Shown here: piece after piece, positions 31,260-44,572 of the stretch
Position numbering within the stretch: the first letter of the stretch is position 1
Layout: every line of letters begins with the position of its first letter
Source of the DNA: Torreya grandis
Taxonomy: Eukaryota; Streptophyta; Pinopsida; Cupressales; Taxaceae
NCBI GenBank assembly: GCA_037957365.1
Contig: JARHVA010002425.1
Location: 752,001-816,000, forward strand
Reading direction: 5' to 3'
Length of the DNA stretch: 64,000 nucleotides
The notes under the pieces: model-generated
Database searches by the model: none
What the model was told of the DNA's origin: nothing
What the model saw: the letters and a program-made list of their open reading frames with translations, nothing else
Made by a program: the position numbers and the translations under genes

Positions 31260-32940
31260 TTTAAATTTATAGCATAGATCTTCTGAGCTAGGGCTTGTGA
31301 CTGGATGACAACTGATTCGGAGGCACTGATAAGGGGGAAGACGGTGGACAAAGCATCAAAAGTCTAGCCGATCAATGCTCGCCCTCGAAGGGTGCCAAAC
31401 CATCAAATGAAAGCACACTAATGTACGGGTGCAGTAAAGACAAGGTCAGCGGGGGAAACCAAACAGGGGTTCTCGGAGGAGGTGGCACTGAATCTAGCAA
31501 AGGCGGTCTTGGAGATACATAACTCTCAGCTTGGCCTGTTCACTGTTTCTAAAGTAGGGTCGAAGGTTGTCAGTATGAAGGTTGAGGCAGCGGCTAAGAA
31601 AAGAATGGTGCCCCCAGAGCCCACCCTAAATGGAGGGTTCTTAGAGAGGCCTGCAGGGCATGTGGGTGATGCAAAAAGTGTCGGAGGCGTAGCCAAGGAG
31701 GTCAGGATTGGGAAATCTTTCGTGGTAATTTTCTCCAGGCCTAGAGCTCTAGCTGATAAGGAGGCGCATCCAATTCATGGGGCAAAAAGCATCCCCTCGA
31801 TCTCCTTCGGGGAAGAAATGTTGTGGAGGGTAGCATGGTTTGCCTCTAGGGGCCTCATCTATAGATTCAACCAGTTTTGGCCCAATTTATCGGCTTTGCA
31901 TGACTAGGTTTCTAAAACTTGGCAACCCCTCATGGAAGATGACTTGGAGATCTATCCATGTGTGAAGGGTTTTATAATCGTAGTTTTCGACTGCTTGAAG
32001 GATCGAGTAAAAGTTCCTTGGATAAGACTTGGAGTTGGGATCACCATCTAATTTTCTTAAAACCTTGGTTTCTAAATTTCAATCCTCTACTGGAAACTTT
32101 AACGATTAGACCGGTGTGGATTCACTTATACAACTTCCACTACAGTTTTGGTCTGCCTCTTGCCTGCCTCTTGCCTCTTATGCATAAGTAATGTGTCCGG
32201 CAAATTGTTATCAATCGATGCCTCGACTACTAGATTCCATCATACCACCTTCGCCAAGATTTTGGAGGTGATGGACAACTCTCATAAACTTTTAGTAAAT
32301 ATTAAACTAAAAATCAAAGATCACTGTTGGACTTAGTCCTTGGATTACAAAGGAATCCCCTTCAAGGGTTGGAAATGTTTTGAATTGGGCATATGATAGC
32401 GACCTATTTCTGCTCCAAACAAAAGATTGTGGCATCCTAGTGGAAAGACGCCCTCCCCTCCCACCTCACAGTTTTTGCAACCAATAATCGAATCAACAAA
32501 ACTTAGGAATCAATACAAGTTTCTAGATTGATGGGAATTTGGTTGAAAAAGGCAAGATGGAGAAAGATCCTTCAAATATGCTAGCCCCTAAAAAGGTGGA
32601 TAAAGGGATTGAGGATCCCCTGCTTCCTTCCAAGGAATGGACTGTGGTTAGGAAAAAGAAGGGCAGATGGCTCTGGAACCAACCTCCCAAAATATGCGTT
32701 CCTACAACATGAAAGGGGATGCAGAGATTTTGGTTGGAATTGGGAAACCCTTGCAAGGGTAATCAAGGTTTTGGGTGAAACCTCGTAGTGGTTAGGTTTG
32801 GGTGTCGTTTGGGTTCACTTTTGGTCATTTTCAACATGATTTAGGTAACTTTGGTTTTTTTGTAATGGTTTGATTTTTATTTTCTAATAAAATAGGTGGG
32901 GGACTTGTTGACCCTCAATCATCTAGCAAAAAAGTAATAG
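31260..32940 (+). mobile_element. LINE fragment D: ORF1 and 3' UTR without ORF2
   Basis: A 141-codon + frame (31482-31907) reads 'MKVEAAAKKRMVPPEPTLNG' and 'GLIYRFNQFWPNLSALHD'. It is followed by DUF4283 pieces 'PWFLNFNPLLETLT' and 'SGKLLSIDASTTRFHHTTFA' (32040-32340), then 'PLLPSKEWTVVRKKKGRW' near 32620-32670, the usual ORF1 close. About 250 bp of 3' UTR-like sequence with AATAAAA at 32887 ends near 32938 in AAAAAA. No knuckle is obvious and the endonuclease, RT and RNase H are absent. Stops and shifts mark it as dead. Confidence 0.7.
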
Positions 32941-33240
32941 AAGTATCCTTACAATTATTAATTCACAATTATCTTAATATATAGACAAAGATGATAATTG
33001 AGGAAAAAATGCAAGTGGTGGAACTAGTACAATACAAAAGCACATGGTTCAGAGCATGGCAAAATTTTATTTTGTCATTAACTAAAATAATATATGCATA
33101 ATAACTAGCAGTTGCCCTGAAGATGCAAGTTACACTGGATGAAATGTATATTTAATTTTCATGATTTTATTTGGTAAGTGTTTTCTTTTCATTTATGGAG
33201 TATATTCCTTTTTAAGTGCACAATGTGTGCACCCCCTACT
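32940..33240. other. AT-rich spacer
   Basis: No gene or repeat recognised. Confidence 0.4.
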
Positions 33241-34770
33241 GCATGAGAAATAAACCTACTAAATATCCCTGCCAACTGGGGATGATTGCCAATCAACCAC
33301 CTATTCTCTCAACTAGTAACTCTTCTACCATGACATTCACATTGTATCACAAGTGATGCCCCTTATGCATCCATGTGGCATGCACTTTGCAAACGTGTTC
33401 GTACTCATTTTAACCACAATGAAAACAACAAGATAAAATCTATAACTTCAATGTATTGCCCCCGCATCAACATCATTACATTGTTGATTCAAACCACACA
33501 TTGGATCCACACTTCAAACGTTGAGTCTTTTCATAATCAAATAGAAAATAGTCAATAAAAGATGTCACCACTACCTTGAAGTCGGGGCGTGTGTATTATA
33601 TGGGCCCTTTGGTGTACAATATCACATGAAATACTATATCATTTCCCCTCATCATCACCTCCCAGCTCACTTTGAAATCTTTCACCACTTGAAAGTTATG
33701 TATCACCTTGTTGTAATTTATCTAGATGTCATTATATTGGCAACCTAGATGAACATAAGTTATAATCTAGACTTTGAAACCTCAATGTTTTATCTCTATG
33801 TCATTGGCATTGAAGCACTTTGAAAAATCTTTGGTACTCATTTCAATCACATTGAAATCAACAAGATAAACTCCATAACCTCAATGTATTTCCCCCACAT
33901 CATCGTCATTGCATTATTGATGTGATCCACATATTGGACATAGAGTCTTTTCATAATCAAATATAAAATAGTCAATAAAAGATCCCATCACTACCCTGAA
34001 GTCAAGGCATGTGTATGATATGGTCTCTCTGATGTATGATATCACATGAAATACTATGTCAACACGCCTAGATGAGCATAAGTTACAATATAGACTTTAG
34101 AACGTCAATGTCATGTCTCCATGTCATTGGCATTGAAGCACTGATTTGATTTGAGTATACATTTTTTTAATTAAATGTTAGTTATTATATAAGTATCATG
34201 TAATATATATTATAATATTTTTGTATACTAAACATTAATTATATGTTAATATTATGTAATATATGTAAATATTATCTTATATAATATATGTAAGTATTAT
34301 ATTATATGGCATATTCTAATATAGTATTAAATTTTGAAACATCAAAACTATGAAACAAAACCTAATTTGTGTAGATCCTAGTTAATTGGGAAAAAGGAAG
34401 GTAAACCATACATCTTTATACTAAGAATCATAAAACATCTGTTGAGCTCCTCACACAACATCAATTCAATTGCTTAGCTTGACACATGTTGCAATCGAAG
34501 GAAAGGCAAGTAACAAATGAACAAGATGACAAGCAATACCAACTCATGTTACCACCTAAGGATGATCACCAATTGAACACCTTTTTTTTCAATTGGTGAC
34601 TCCTCTACCATGACATTCATATTGTATCACGAACGATGCCCCTTATGCATCTGTGTGGCATGCACTTTGCAAAAGCGTTGGTACTCATTTCAACTACAAT
34701 GAAAGCAACAAGATAAACTCCATAACCTCAATGTATTGCCCCCACATCAACATAATTACATCATTGATTA
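33240..34770. repeat. Diverged host tandem repeat (nested ~430-bp and ~1280-bp periods)
   Basis: 'GTACTCATTT.AA..ACA.TGAAA.CAACAAGATAAA' recurs at 33405, 33834 and 34681; 'CTCTACCATGACATTCA.ATTGTATCAC' recurs at 33322 and 34606. An AT-rich tail (TTAAATGTTAGTTATTATATAA) ends a unit at 34150-34330. The array continues at 38433. Short + frames that differ little between units (33373 and 34653) show no known domain. Confidence 0.75.
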
Positions 34771-37700
34771 TGTCACATCTTGATTCCTCACTAAGAAAAC
34801 TATTTGATTATCTGTGGATATTTATAGTTGACATATGTGATTTGGTTATTTTTAACTAAACTTTGAGATATATGTTGTTATGGGATAATTGTTTATTACT
34901 TTGGTTACATTGTTATGAGCTAGTTGTAGTGCATTTCTACATTATGATCATGTTGATTTATTATTTCAGTCATATGTTATGATGAATGTATATCATGTTA
35001 TTATGGTCTAACTGCTTGCTTATTGTGATTTTGACGTAAGAGAACTTAACCCTCAGAGCATGATAGAGGGAGAGCATCATTAGAGAGGGTGACATAGATG
35101 GAGATGTTGGAGGATGATGAAGAAGCCAGCTAGAACCCTACACACAACACATTATTAAAACATGTTAAATACATAATTGAATGGTTAACGCAATATGTTT
35201 TATGCCATTTGCATTTAGATAGTATTTTACACATGATTACCTTAGTGTAGCAATGACATGGAGTTAATTTTATGTGTTTATGATTTTGATATTTTCATTA
35301 AATTATTATGACTAATTAAGTAACTCATTTATTATCGAGATAATTTGAGAAATATAAAAATAAGAAATAAAATAAATAGAGTCAAAAGCAAAATAAGATG
35401 AAAAGAAGGAAGGATTAAATATAGAAAAGAAATAAAAAAGATAATAATCTTGACATAATATAAAATAAAGAAAAATAATAGTTTGTTTAAAAAAAAGAAC
35501 ATGTCAAACTTAGAAACCAGGGAACAAAAGAGGAAGATGGCACAATAGCTTGGAGAGGAAATTAGTTTTAAAAGCAAAAAGCCACACCCCTTTTTAATGT
35601 AAGGGGAATTAAAAATAATAATATATTGACATGGGAAGAGAGGCATAATAGGTAGAGTGAGAGAGAGAATTAAAGAAAGAGACAAAGAAAAAATGATATT
35701 AGAGAAGGAGCAAGCAGAGCATTTTACAAGGTAGGGGATGTAAATTATTTTATTATATTTATTGAATGTTACGATAATAGGTAAAATTACTATGTAAATA
35801 CGTGCTTATAAAATAATGTGTATCTATGTCAATATGTAGAAATAACCAATTAAAGGATATAGGCATCAACTTATATAGTATTATAGTGACTTAAAAAAGA
35901 ATGACAAATACCTACTTAGTATTATAGTGATCTGTAAAACCATATTGAACCAGGTATCAAATACATGAATGAATATATATGTTGGGTAAAAAGATATACA
36001 CAAAATTGGAAATGTGAATATGGCAGTCTACTAAATCCACTTAGGAACTTAAATTATACCATAGAAAAGCAAAAATTACAGTCCATCCTTCATAAACATT
36101 TAATTAGGAAGAGGAGTAGGGTGATCCCTATAGAAGAGAAACGATTCATGTAGAGGGAGGCGATTTAGTAAACTCTTGATTTGCCTTGGTCAGTGCTTCA
36201 AGCTATGGTAAAATGGTGCCCATGTGCTGAAAATTATTTATTTATATAACAAAATCAATGCATGAAAAGTCCAAAGGACTCGGCCGTATACTGGACAAAC
36301 TTCTAACATGGCATATATAGAAATACCTCTCCAAAATTCATGTCTTTAGATCAGTATTATGATATGCATAAGGTAGTCGATCTGACATATGGAATTCAAT
36401 CTGGAACTACTAGAATAATGGGACATGATGATTTATTTAAATATAAGTCACATACTATGTGTGTGTGTGTGTGTGCGCGCGCAAAATAAACTCGTGTATG
36501 TATATGGCATTAATGCCTCGGATCATATATACATATTTGTACAAAACCATAATCAATGAACAACAATATTAGTAAGGTGTACCCCAATTGTATGCCCATA
36601 CTATTTATATTGTGCTGAGAAAAATACATAAGGCAGCTTGAAATCAAAACTATTATATTATTTTGTATGTGTTAAAGTCTTATCTGATTACTTTACTTAA
36701 TATATGTTATATACTAATATTCACCCAACTTAATTCAAGCGAGACGTTAATATTAAACTTAATATAGTTGATATATTAAATTATTAAGTTATTCCATAAT
36801 TGCTAGCTAATTTAATGAATTGATATATGATAAAAAATATGAAAGACATATAATTTAAGTATATATTGATGAAATATATATGGTACAAACAAGCTATAAG
36901 AGTATATTTTGATCATGGCGAGGGTTTGTATAAAATATCTATTGGTATAACCTATTTCATTTAAATATCTGACACATGATGAAAATTAAGTAATCTAGGT
37001 GTAAATGTGATCCTTCATGTGAGGCATTAATGATGTATATTATGATTTCTTAGAGTGCTAATGAAACCATGTATATTACATTTGTATGAAACTTACTGCA
37101 TTAATGTGAACAAGCGAAAATACATGTGTAGTATGTATCAGAGTTCTATGGTGTGAATTTATTATTCTAGTGAGTATTATAACTAATCTTGGACTTCAGG
37201 AGAATAGGACTCTAGCCTTATATTGTGAACACAATTTCTAAAATATAATAAAAGATATAAAAGTAGAAAGAAGATGTGAAATTAGGACTTTGTGGTAAAT
37301 GTCTCTTGATGTTGTGATCGGTTGTTTATTTTTGAGTAATTGTGAACTATGATATTATGAGTTGTCATGGAATATCTTTATTTAAAATTATTTATGGTAA
37401 TTAGATAATTTTAGTTTAGATATACATTGTACCCGAATGGTAGTTGTTATTCTTACTATTTATGTGTTAAACAACGATGTGGAGATTCATTCATACATTT
37501 AATAGACTAAATGTATGTTTTTTGATTATTTTTATACTCAAGATGTATATGTGTTTATTAGTAGGAGATAGTCTATATGAATATGTGGTTATGTTATGAT
37601 AACCCAATCTCGCATTGTTGGTTTCATGTAAGTAGTGAGATGGACTTCACTAGCTTACTAGCATCATAATGCCAAATGAAGGTAATTTGATCAAGTGGTG

Positions 37701-38432
37701 TGTTTAAAATTGACTAATCATAGAGATAATTGACTATTAAAAATTTTGGCCAAAGTAAAGTTAGTTATACATTGTCATTTCATCTGTATGATTTACATGT
37801 CTGTGCGATTGTTAGAACGGATTTCTTTATGGTACACTGCATATTTTTAGAAATCATATAGCACACAGATACTAGCTTATCTCTCTGGATTTATGCACTA
37901 TTACTATTTACTCATTTGTGAAGGGAGGGTCATTCCCTAATGGGAGAGTGTGTGGGGGATCTTTGGTCCGTGGTTGGTGTGAAAAAGTTTTCAAATGATG
38001 CTCTTCTTCCCCATAACAGTACTTACTTGGAGATGACACTTGAGATTGTCATACATACTAGATTTTTAGGAAACTCATGCTTTGTGGAGTCATGTATCTT
38101 GTATTTATACTCTGTATAATATTTATTATTGAAAACATTATTTAGATGAGCTGTAATTATTCACTATAATATTTTGACAACAGTGGCTATAAGATTGTAC
38201 CAGCCATGGCTGGAAGATTGTAAATACTTGTCATATTCAGTATGATGTATTTCATGTTGATAGTGATCAATGATGTATGTTGTAGTATGTTTTATTTATA
38301 GTTATCACACTTAAAGTATTTTATATGATCATAGGTTAAATTCTCGTACCATGGTGTAATTTGATTATAGTATTGATATTTTATTAAATAAAAACCACAT
38401 ATTTATAGATAGATCCTAGTAGAGATGTTATA
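34771..38432. mobile_element. Probable 3.66-kb solo LTR inserted in the tandem repeat
   Basis: The insert begins TGTCACATCT and ends AGATGTTATA, imperfectly inverted ends like those of chromoviral gypsy LTRs. It interrupts the repeat exactly: the text before (…ATTGATT) continues after (GATTCAAACC), as seen in the undisturbed copy at 33484. The flanks GATTA (34766-34770) and GATTC (38433-38437) form a 5-bp TSD with one mismatch. No Pol motif is found inside. TATA-like sequence and T-rich runs near 38100-38150 fit an R/U5 end. A non-autonomous element is the alternative. Confidence 0.6.
36458..36482. repeat. (TG)n(CG)n tract
   Basis: Nine TG units run into about three to four CG units. Alternating purine-pyrimidine of this kind favours Z-DNA. 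CG dinucleotides are otherwise rare here. Confidence 0.85.
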
Positions 38433-38789
38433 GATTCAAACCACACATTAGATCCACACTTCAGATGTCAAATATTTTCGTATTCAAATAGAAAATAGTC
38501 TTTAAAATATGCCACCGCTACCTTGAAGTCGAGGCATGTGTATGATATGGGCCCTTCATCATCACCCCAACTCACTTTGAAATCTTTCACCATTTACAAG
38601 TTATGTATCATCTTGATGTAATTTATCTAGGTGTCAAGTATATTGGTAGCATAGAGGAACATAAGTTATAATATAGACTTTGGAACCTCAATGTCTTGTC
38701 TCCATGTCATTGACATTGAAGCAATGATTTGATTTGAGTATAATAGTTTTATATATTAAATGTTAGTTATTATATAAATTTTATATAAT
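38433..38789. repeat. Tandem repeat continuation, between solo LTR and LINE F
   Basis: Resumes the unit interrupted at 34770 (matches 33484-33800) and ends in the AT-rich tail that LINE fragment F splits; the tail resumes at 40827. Confidence 0.7.
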
Positions 38790-40826
38790 TAAACATCTTG
38801 TTAGTAATGGTAGTTAATGATGATTCTTCTGAATGAAGAAGGGCAACGACGATGGTGTTCCTGATAGTGACGATGGAGCAGGGTTAGGGCATGGCGGCAT
38901 CCATGGCAGGAGCAATGCAGGCAAGGAAATCTTCAAGCATATTTTAGATGGGCATGCCTCAATCTCAAAAGGTACTCGTATAGCAATCAAAGCATTTTCT
39001 AAGAGGTGTGCCTAGGTGGGTGATGGTAGGGAAGAACCCCTTAACAGTGAATCTATAGGGTTGAGGCCAAGTAAAGATTTGATGACCTTGAGTAAGGTTT
39101 CTTCCTATTATGGTCTATGTAGAATGCCAAAAAATTTCAAATCCATTTCATGCCTATGGGGATTTTTGCAAAGCATCCATTATTTAGAATCACCTTGATC
39201 TTGATCCTCAAATAGTCTTGAGAGAAAAATTACCTATTCTAGATTCATATGTGGTGGAGGCAGAGGCTACAATTTATGATAAAGGGAGTGTGGAGAAAAA
39301 ATCTCAAAAGAAGTCAGTGGTAGATCTGACTTTTGTTGGGGATGTTCCTCTGGTATTTTCTAATGATCCATGTGTTCTTGAGATTTTAGATGAGGATTTA
39401 TCTTCCATTTTCCTGGAAACTAGGTGTAAAACCATCATTTGCAAATGCATTGGAAAATGACCTTTATGGGAGGAGCTTTCATGCTAGATTAAATTTGCCT
39501 AGTTTTGTTGGTAGAAATTTCTCTCTCGATGTTTCCCAATGGTTTTTTCATGTTTATTTTTCATTTTGTAGAAGAGAGGGACTATGTTTGGATTAATGGT
39601 CCTTAGTTTGTTGGGAAGTTGGGGATGTTCTTATGCCCTTGGACTCCTTTTTTTTATATAACTACAGTGGTTATTTTAAACACTTAGATCTAGGTTAGAG
39701 TTTATAATCTTCCTCTGGCATTACATGATTCTAGGCTAATTCAACGATCGGTCAATAAAATTGGTGTGCTTGTTAAAACTGATCAAAGTTTGAAGGAACA
39801 TCAAAACTTTGTGAGGGTTTGTGTTTTGGCAGATTTCTCTAAACAACTTCATCATTCCATTAAACTATCTTCCTCTTATGGAATATTGACTCAGTTTATC
39901 AATTTTGAAGGGTTGCCTTATAGGTGTTTTAAGTGTAATCAAGATGGTCATAAAGTTGTGATTTATCCTCAGAATTGTTCAAAAGGGGTTGATTCCTCTT
40001 TTTTAAATAAATGGGTTCAAAATATTGGCTATCCAAACCATGATTTGGTGAATAGCCTGCATTTTCCTTTGGTTCCTTTTTCAACTAGCATGGATTCTCC
40101 TTTGACTAATTTAGGGGGGATAAGGTCTTTTCTCTGAAGGGTGAGAATCTAGAAGTGGACTAGGGCGTCCTGGGAATCATTTTAGAGCAGCCTTCTTCAC
40201 TTAAGAAGAAGGGAGACAAGGTTACCCAAAATATTAAGGGTGTGCTTTCTCAAGTTCAGGATTTTTTGGAGCTCGAGGAATGTTTGTAGTAATAAGGTCT
40301 AGAAGAGGGTGGAGTTGCATCTGAGGAAGAAGAAGAAGAGGATATTATCTCCATATAGATTTTTTTTATAGCTCAATGTCCTTGCCTTCCATCAAAACCT
40401 AACTTTGTTAATAAAATTAAAAGAGGTAGGAAAATTGAAGCAGAAAGATTACATTTAGATACTTTGAACTCTATCGATGGGGGCACTCAGTGAACAATTG
40501 AGGCATTACTTTCCAGTAGAGGTAGGCGCACTCTCATAGCTAAAGGATGATCATATGAACTGTAGGTAGGGTCACTGTGAGATGGCTCGGCTGATAGCTC
40601 TGCCTTTTCCATTTTTTATTATGGATTGAATAATTCTCTTTTGTTAGTGAGGATCGTTTAGTGGTTTTGGCCTTTTATTGCTCCTAGTTTGTTGCATAAT
40701 CTTTGATTTTGGATTTCTCTATCTTGGTATCTTGGCATTTTTGCCTTTTAGGGACTAGGCCCCCTGATGTAGCCTCAGATCTAGTTAAAGCTCTGGTCAA
40801 AAGCCAATATATATCTAAAAAATACA
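38790..40826 (+). mobile_element. LINE fragment F: ORF1-only element with probable TSD
   Basis: The + strand carries 'GLGHGGIHGRSNAGKEI' (38880), a frame through 39198, then DUF4283-like pieces 'VRVCVLADFSKQLHH' and 'SYGILTQFINFEGLPYRCFKC' (39766-40137). The CCHC knuckle at 39924-39965 has its last Cys replaced by Tyr. Four frames are needed to follow it. A 3' UTR-like tail ends in CTAAAAAA at 40822. TTATATAAT occurs at 38781-38789 and 40827-40835, a possible 9-bp TSD in an AT-rich site. ORF2 is absent. The insertion splits the AT-rich tail of the host tandem repeat. Confidence 0.65.
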
Positions 40827-41094
40827 TTATATAATATATATTATAATATTTTTTATATTAAACTTTAAATATATAATATATATGAATACTATATATATTA
40901 TATAATATATATAAATATAATCTTATCAACAACCGTTGCCATGTTGGTTTCATTGACTTTGATTATGCCAAATATTTTTCCATGCAAAAATATGTTAATG
41001 ACATGCGTAATCTAATTTTCATTAATTTTGTCAGTGTCATGTGCATTGTTTGACAACGTGACAACATGAACACACACACATGTACATGTGACAC

Positions 41095-41095
41095 C

Positions 41096-41126
<31 letters not shown>

Positions 41127-41138
41127 TATATGTATATA

Positions 41139-41189
<51 letters not shown>

Positions 41190-41238
41190 GTGTGTGTATA
41201 TATATATATACATGTATATATATGTGTGTGTGTGTGTG

Positions 41239-41321
<83 letters not shown>

Positions 41322-41358
41322 GTATATATGTATATATGTATATATATATATATACATG

Positions 41359-41410
<52 letters not shown>
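41095..41410. repeat. TA/TG compound microsatellite
   Basis: About 315 bp of (TA)n broken by TG-rich and TACATG interruptions. Both strands stay open in several frames only because the repeat lacks stops in some phases; no protein is implied. It may form cruciform or Z-DNA. Confidence 0.95.
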
Positions 41411-41415
<5 letters not shown>

Positions 41416-43504
41416 ATATTTCAACAACTTGTATTAGTAATTTATGAAGTGACATTTTAATATATAATATATTTGAATACAAATTAAAAATAAAACTAAA
41501 TTTATAATCATACACACACACACATATGAATGATTATAAATTATAAAATTAAAATCAATGAGTGTGATTTAATCATTAACCATCTTCCAATTTGATGTAT
41601 ATCACTTCCATATAACCAACATCAATTTAATGTATTAAACTTCCCTTAAACAAGTTTTTATGAAAGCATTATTATTGAATTTTATGTGTATTAAATTCTA
41701 ACCTTGTAATGAAATTATCCAATAAACTTAAACTTCATTGCATAATATTGTTTATTGATACACGTAGCATGCAAGTGGTTAGGTGGTTGAGGGAGGTTGC
41801 ACAACATGGAGGGAGGAAGGCATGTTCACAAGAAGCAAAATAAATTATGCCTAAAATGCTATGGTCTCTAGAGATGCACAAAATGGTTTCCCTAACAAGG
41901 TTTTAAGGTTGTTAAATGAAATGTGTCAAGTAGATGTTATCTCTTAGAGTGACAAGGTTGTAGGGTATGCATAAAATTTTTGTTGTATTTTACCTTAAAC
42001 ATGCATTCACTAGTACTGATAAAGCGTCGGTCCAACTGTTTGTAAATAATTTGTTTACTCTTATAACTATTTATGATAAGGCTAGACATTATGTCGTTTA
42101 ACCCTTGGAAGAGTTTTGTAGTTCTTTGAGTCATTCACTTCACCAATAGGAAAATAAGACATTAGTTAGACATATATCATATGTGATGCTTTCAAGCATT
42201 GATGCAATTATTTTTTACGTGCATTACTTACTACATCAACATAGACATTAAAATAGAAAATAATAGAAATTTATACAACAAATCTCAAAACACATACTTA
42301 AGATATGCTATAAGCTATCAACTAATATGACAAAATAAATATATATCTTTCTAAATAAGTATGCAGGACATTATTCAAAGTTTATTTCAAGCATTTTTTC
42401 AAACAACGCACCTTTGACATATCATAATTATTGAAAAAAGAATTGTGGATAAGGATGATTCTCTCTTAGTCTAGGATTAGGTGCTTTTTCCAAATTATGT
42501 ATTGGTAATGGATTTTTTGTTGTGTAAAGATGACCATGAATGTGTGTATAAGAAATATAGGGTATGAAGGGTATAAAGTTTGTTCCTGTAAAAGGATTTG
42601 GAATCAATCTTGAATTATCTAGAGATGGTTGTTTCCAATCCAAAACTCTGCACAATACTTCCAGCATCATCAACTTCACTCCACTCCTCATCTACTCTGA
42701 GCTAAATTTATAGATTTCCAAGCAGAATGTTCTTTATACATTATTCCTCCTCATGCTCCATATGCATTAATTACTGGGGAATGGTCTCCCTAACAACTCA
42801 TTCAATGAGGTATGGCTATCCATGCATCCTATTAACTTTGAATGCCTACTTGTGGTTATAAGGTGTTACATTTATTTAAAGCGGTGGTCAATGGGACCTG
42901 TAAAACCACAATTTTTAAGAAACCACCACTCTCTAAACTGTAGCAACAACAAAATGGAATCTTTAATACCACAAGATGAATCTAAGGGGTGGGCAACCCA
43001 ATATGAATGACTCCGGTTGTATCAAACCCTCTCACATATAATTGACTTCTAAAACTTATTTTTTGATTGACTAGGTCTTTGGCTTAGTGTCAAGGACCGA
43101 GGATTTCTAAAACTTATTTATTTAGATTTCTATTAATCGAAACATTGGAACTTATTAGGTGTGTTTTTTTTCATAATGTATGATCATCAATTGCTCTTTT
43201 ATTCTTATTAATAAAAATGTTTAAATCCAATTTTTGCTTTTAGCCTTATTCCCCACATCACCAAAGACAATAAATTTCTATTTTAATTAAAAATGTCACA
43301 ACTTATATCCTTGACATTGCATGTGTCTTCCATCTAGGCTTATTTTTGTGTTAATTTTTGTAATTACTTTTGTATATAGGGTGGTTTATCTTTTTTTAAC
43401 TACTCTAAACAAATTGATTGTAACTTTCATTGTAAAAGGTAAAGAGTAGGGGATCAAATGAATGTGCATGTTTGTTCTAAAAATCTACACTAGAGAAATG
43501 ATAT
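41411..43504. other. Unassigned 2.1-kb stretch
   Basis: No recognised gene or element. The longest frame, 87 codons on the minus strand (42691-42428), starts 'MRSGVKLMMLEVL' and has no family resemblance I can name. Confidence 0.4.
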
Positions 43505-43640
43505 TGTTAAGCATGAAATATACTAAGAGGGGGGCTGAATCAATATATTATATATCTTTTACTTAATCTGATTTCCCTTTTTTAACCACTAAATAACACA
43601 TTCAATAAATGCAATAAAACTAAAACAATAATATGCACCA

Positions 43641-43701
<61 letters not shown>

Positions 43702-44560
43702 ATATTTTTATGTGGAAATTCAAAGTGGGAAAAACCATGGAGAACAATCTCAAGTATATGAATGAGCACCAACTCAAATTATAAAGTTTGTAAGCACTAA
43801 CTTGCAAGAGCACCAGCCCTTTTGATGATCACCAACATAGCAACTATTTGTGAGCACCAACCCACAAGAGCACCAACCCCTTGTAAATATTTGTGAGCAC
43901 CAACTCACAGGAGCACCAAGCCCTCTTGTGTATAAAACACAACTATCTCTCAATGTTGCTTACTTAAAAAATGATAGAACTCTACAATATCTCTTGTTTT
44001 TCTCTCTTCAAAAACAAATACAAACCATTCACTCTCTTGCATATTACAAACAACTTCTCAAGCCTTTATTTATAGCTTTCTAAATGACCTTTGGCATTCA
44101 CCCTTTGTGACCCTTAAATCTTCATGGAAAATGGTGCCAAAATTGCATGACCCTTCGTATCCTTGCATTTTAAAAGTCATATGGTGACCCTTCATAAGCA
44201 AATGCGTCCTTTCCTCTTTCCTCTTTATCTTTGGTGACTTTTTGTATTCCTCAAAGTGTCCTTTCATGGAAAAATGCACCATACCCTCTTTTGTCTTCAC
44301 ATGGTGACTCTTGGAATTCCTCAAGATGACTCTTCATGAGAAAATGCATCCCATTCCTCTTTTATCTTTACCCCGTGACTCTTTGACTTCTCCATGGGCC
44401 CTCTTTTGACTTATATGCAACCAAAAATATATTTGTTAATATTAAATAAATATTAACACATATTAGCCAAGATATGAATATTAAAAACACCATTAAATGC
44501 AATGGGCCCTTTATCACCAATAATGTTATACCTTTGACATCAATGACAATATTTCCAACA
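43505..44560 (-). repeat. 3' LTR of Copia-2
   Basis: Matches the LTR at 62283 throughout, with many substitutions and a shorter GA run. It includes tandem 'GAGCACCAAC..ACAAGAGCACCAACCCC' repeats near 43830-43930. It ends ATTTCCAACA on the + strand. Confidence 0.95.
43644..43699. repeat. (GA)28 microsatellite in Copia-2 3' LTR
   Basis: An uninterrupted 56-bp GA run ((CT)n in element orientation). The matching site in the other LTR (62394-62481) has 88 bp. Confidence 0.95.
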
Positions 44561-44572
44561 ATCTCTCCCTTT
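44561..44572 (-). other. Polypurine tract of Copia-2
   Basis: On the minus strand AAAGGGAGAGAT abuts the TG that opens the 3' LTR. Confidence 0.8.

Noticed and set aside
33373..34859. Similar ~60-codon plus frames starting 'MWHALCK' in two repeat units
   Set aside because: The similarity follows from the tandem duplication. The third unit does not keep the frame and no domain is recognisable.
35332..35685. 117-codon hydrophobic minus-strand frame that looks membrane-spanning
   Set aside because: The region is an A/G-rich low-complexity part of the probable solo LTR; the Leu/Ile/Phe content simply reflects the T/C-rich reverse strand.
41012..41521. Long open frames of Tyr/Ile/Thr/His on both strands in the TA/TG tract
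   Set aside because: They arise because a (TA)n(TG)n repeat lacks stop codons in some phases. They are pure repeat translation.
42428..42691. 87-codon minus frame as a host gene exon
   Set aside because: The translation has no recognisable domain, and no neighbouring exon or splice context supports it.
43589..43813. Ser/Leu repeat 'protein' in Copia-2 LTR
   Set aside because: It is the (CT)n microsatellite read as SLSL; the same false frame appears at 62344-62625.
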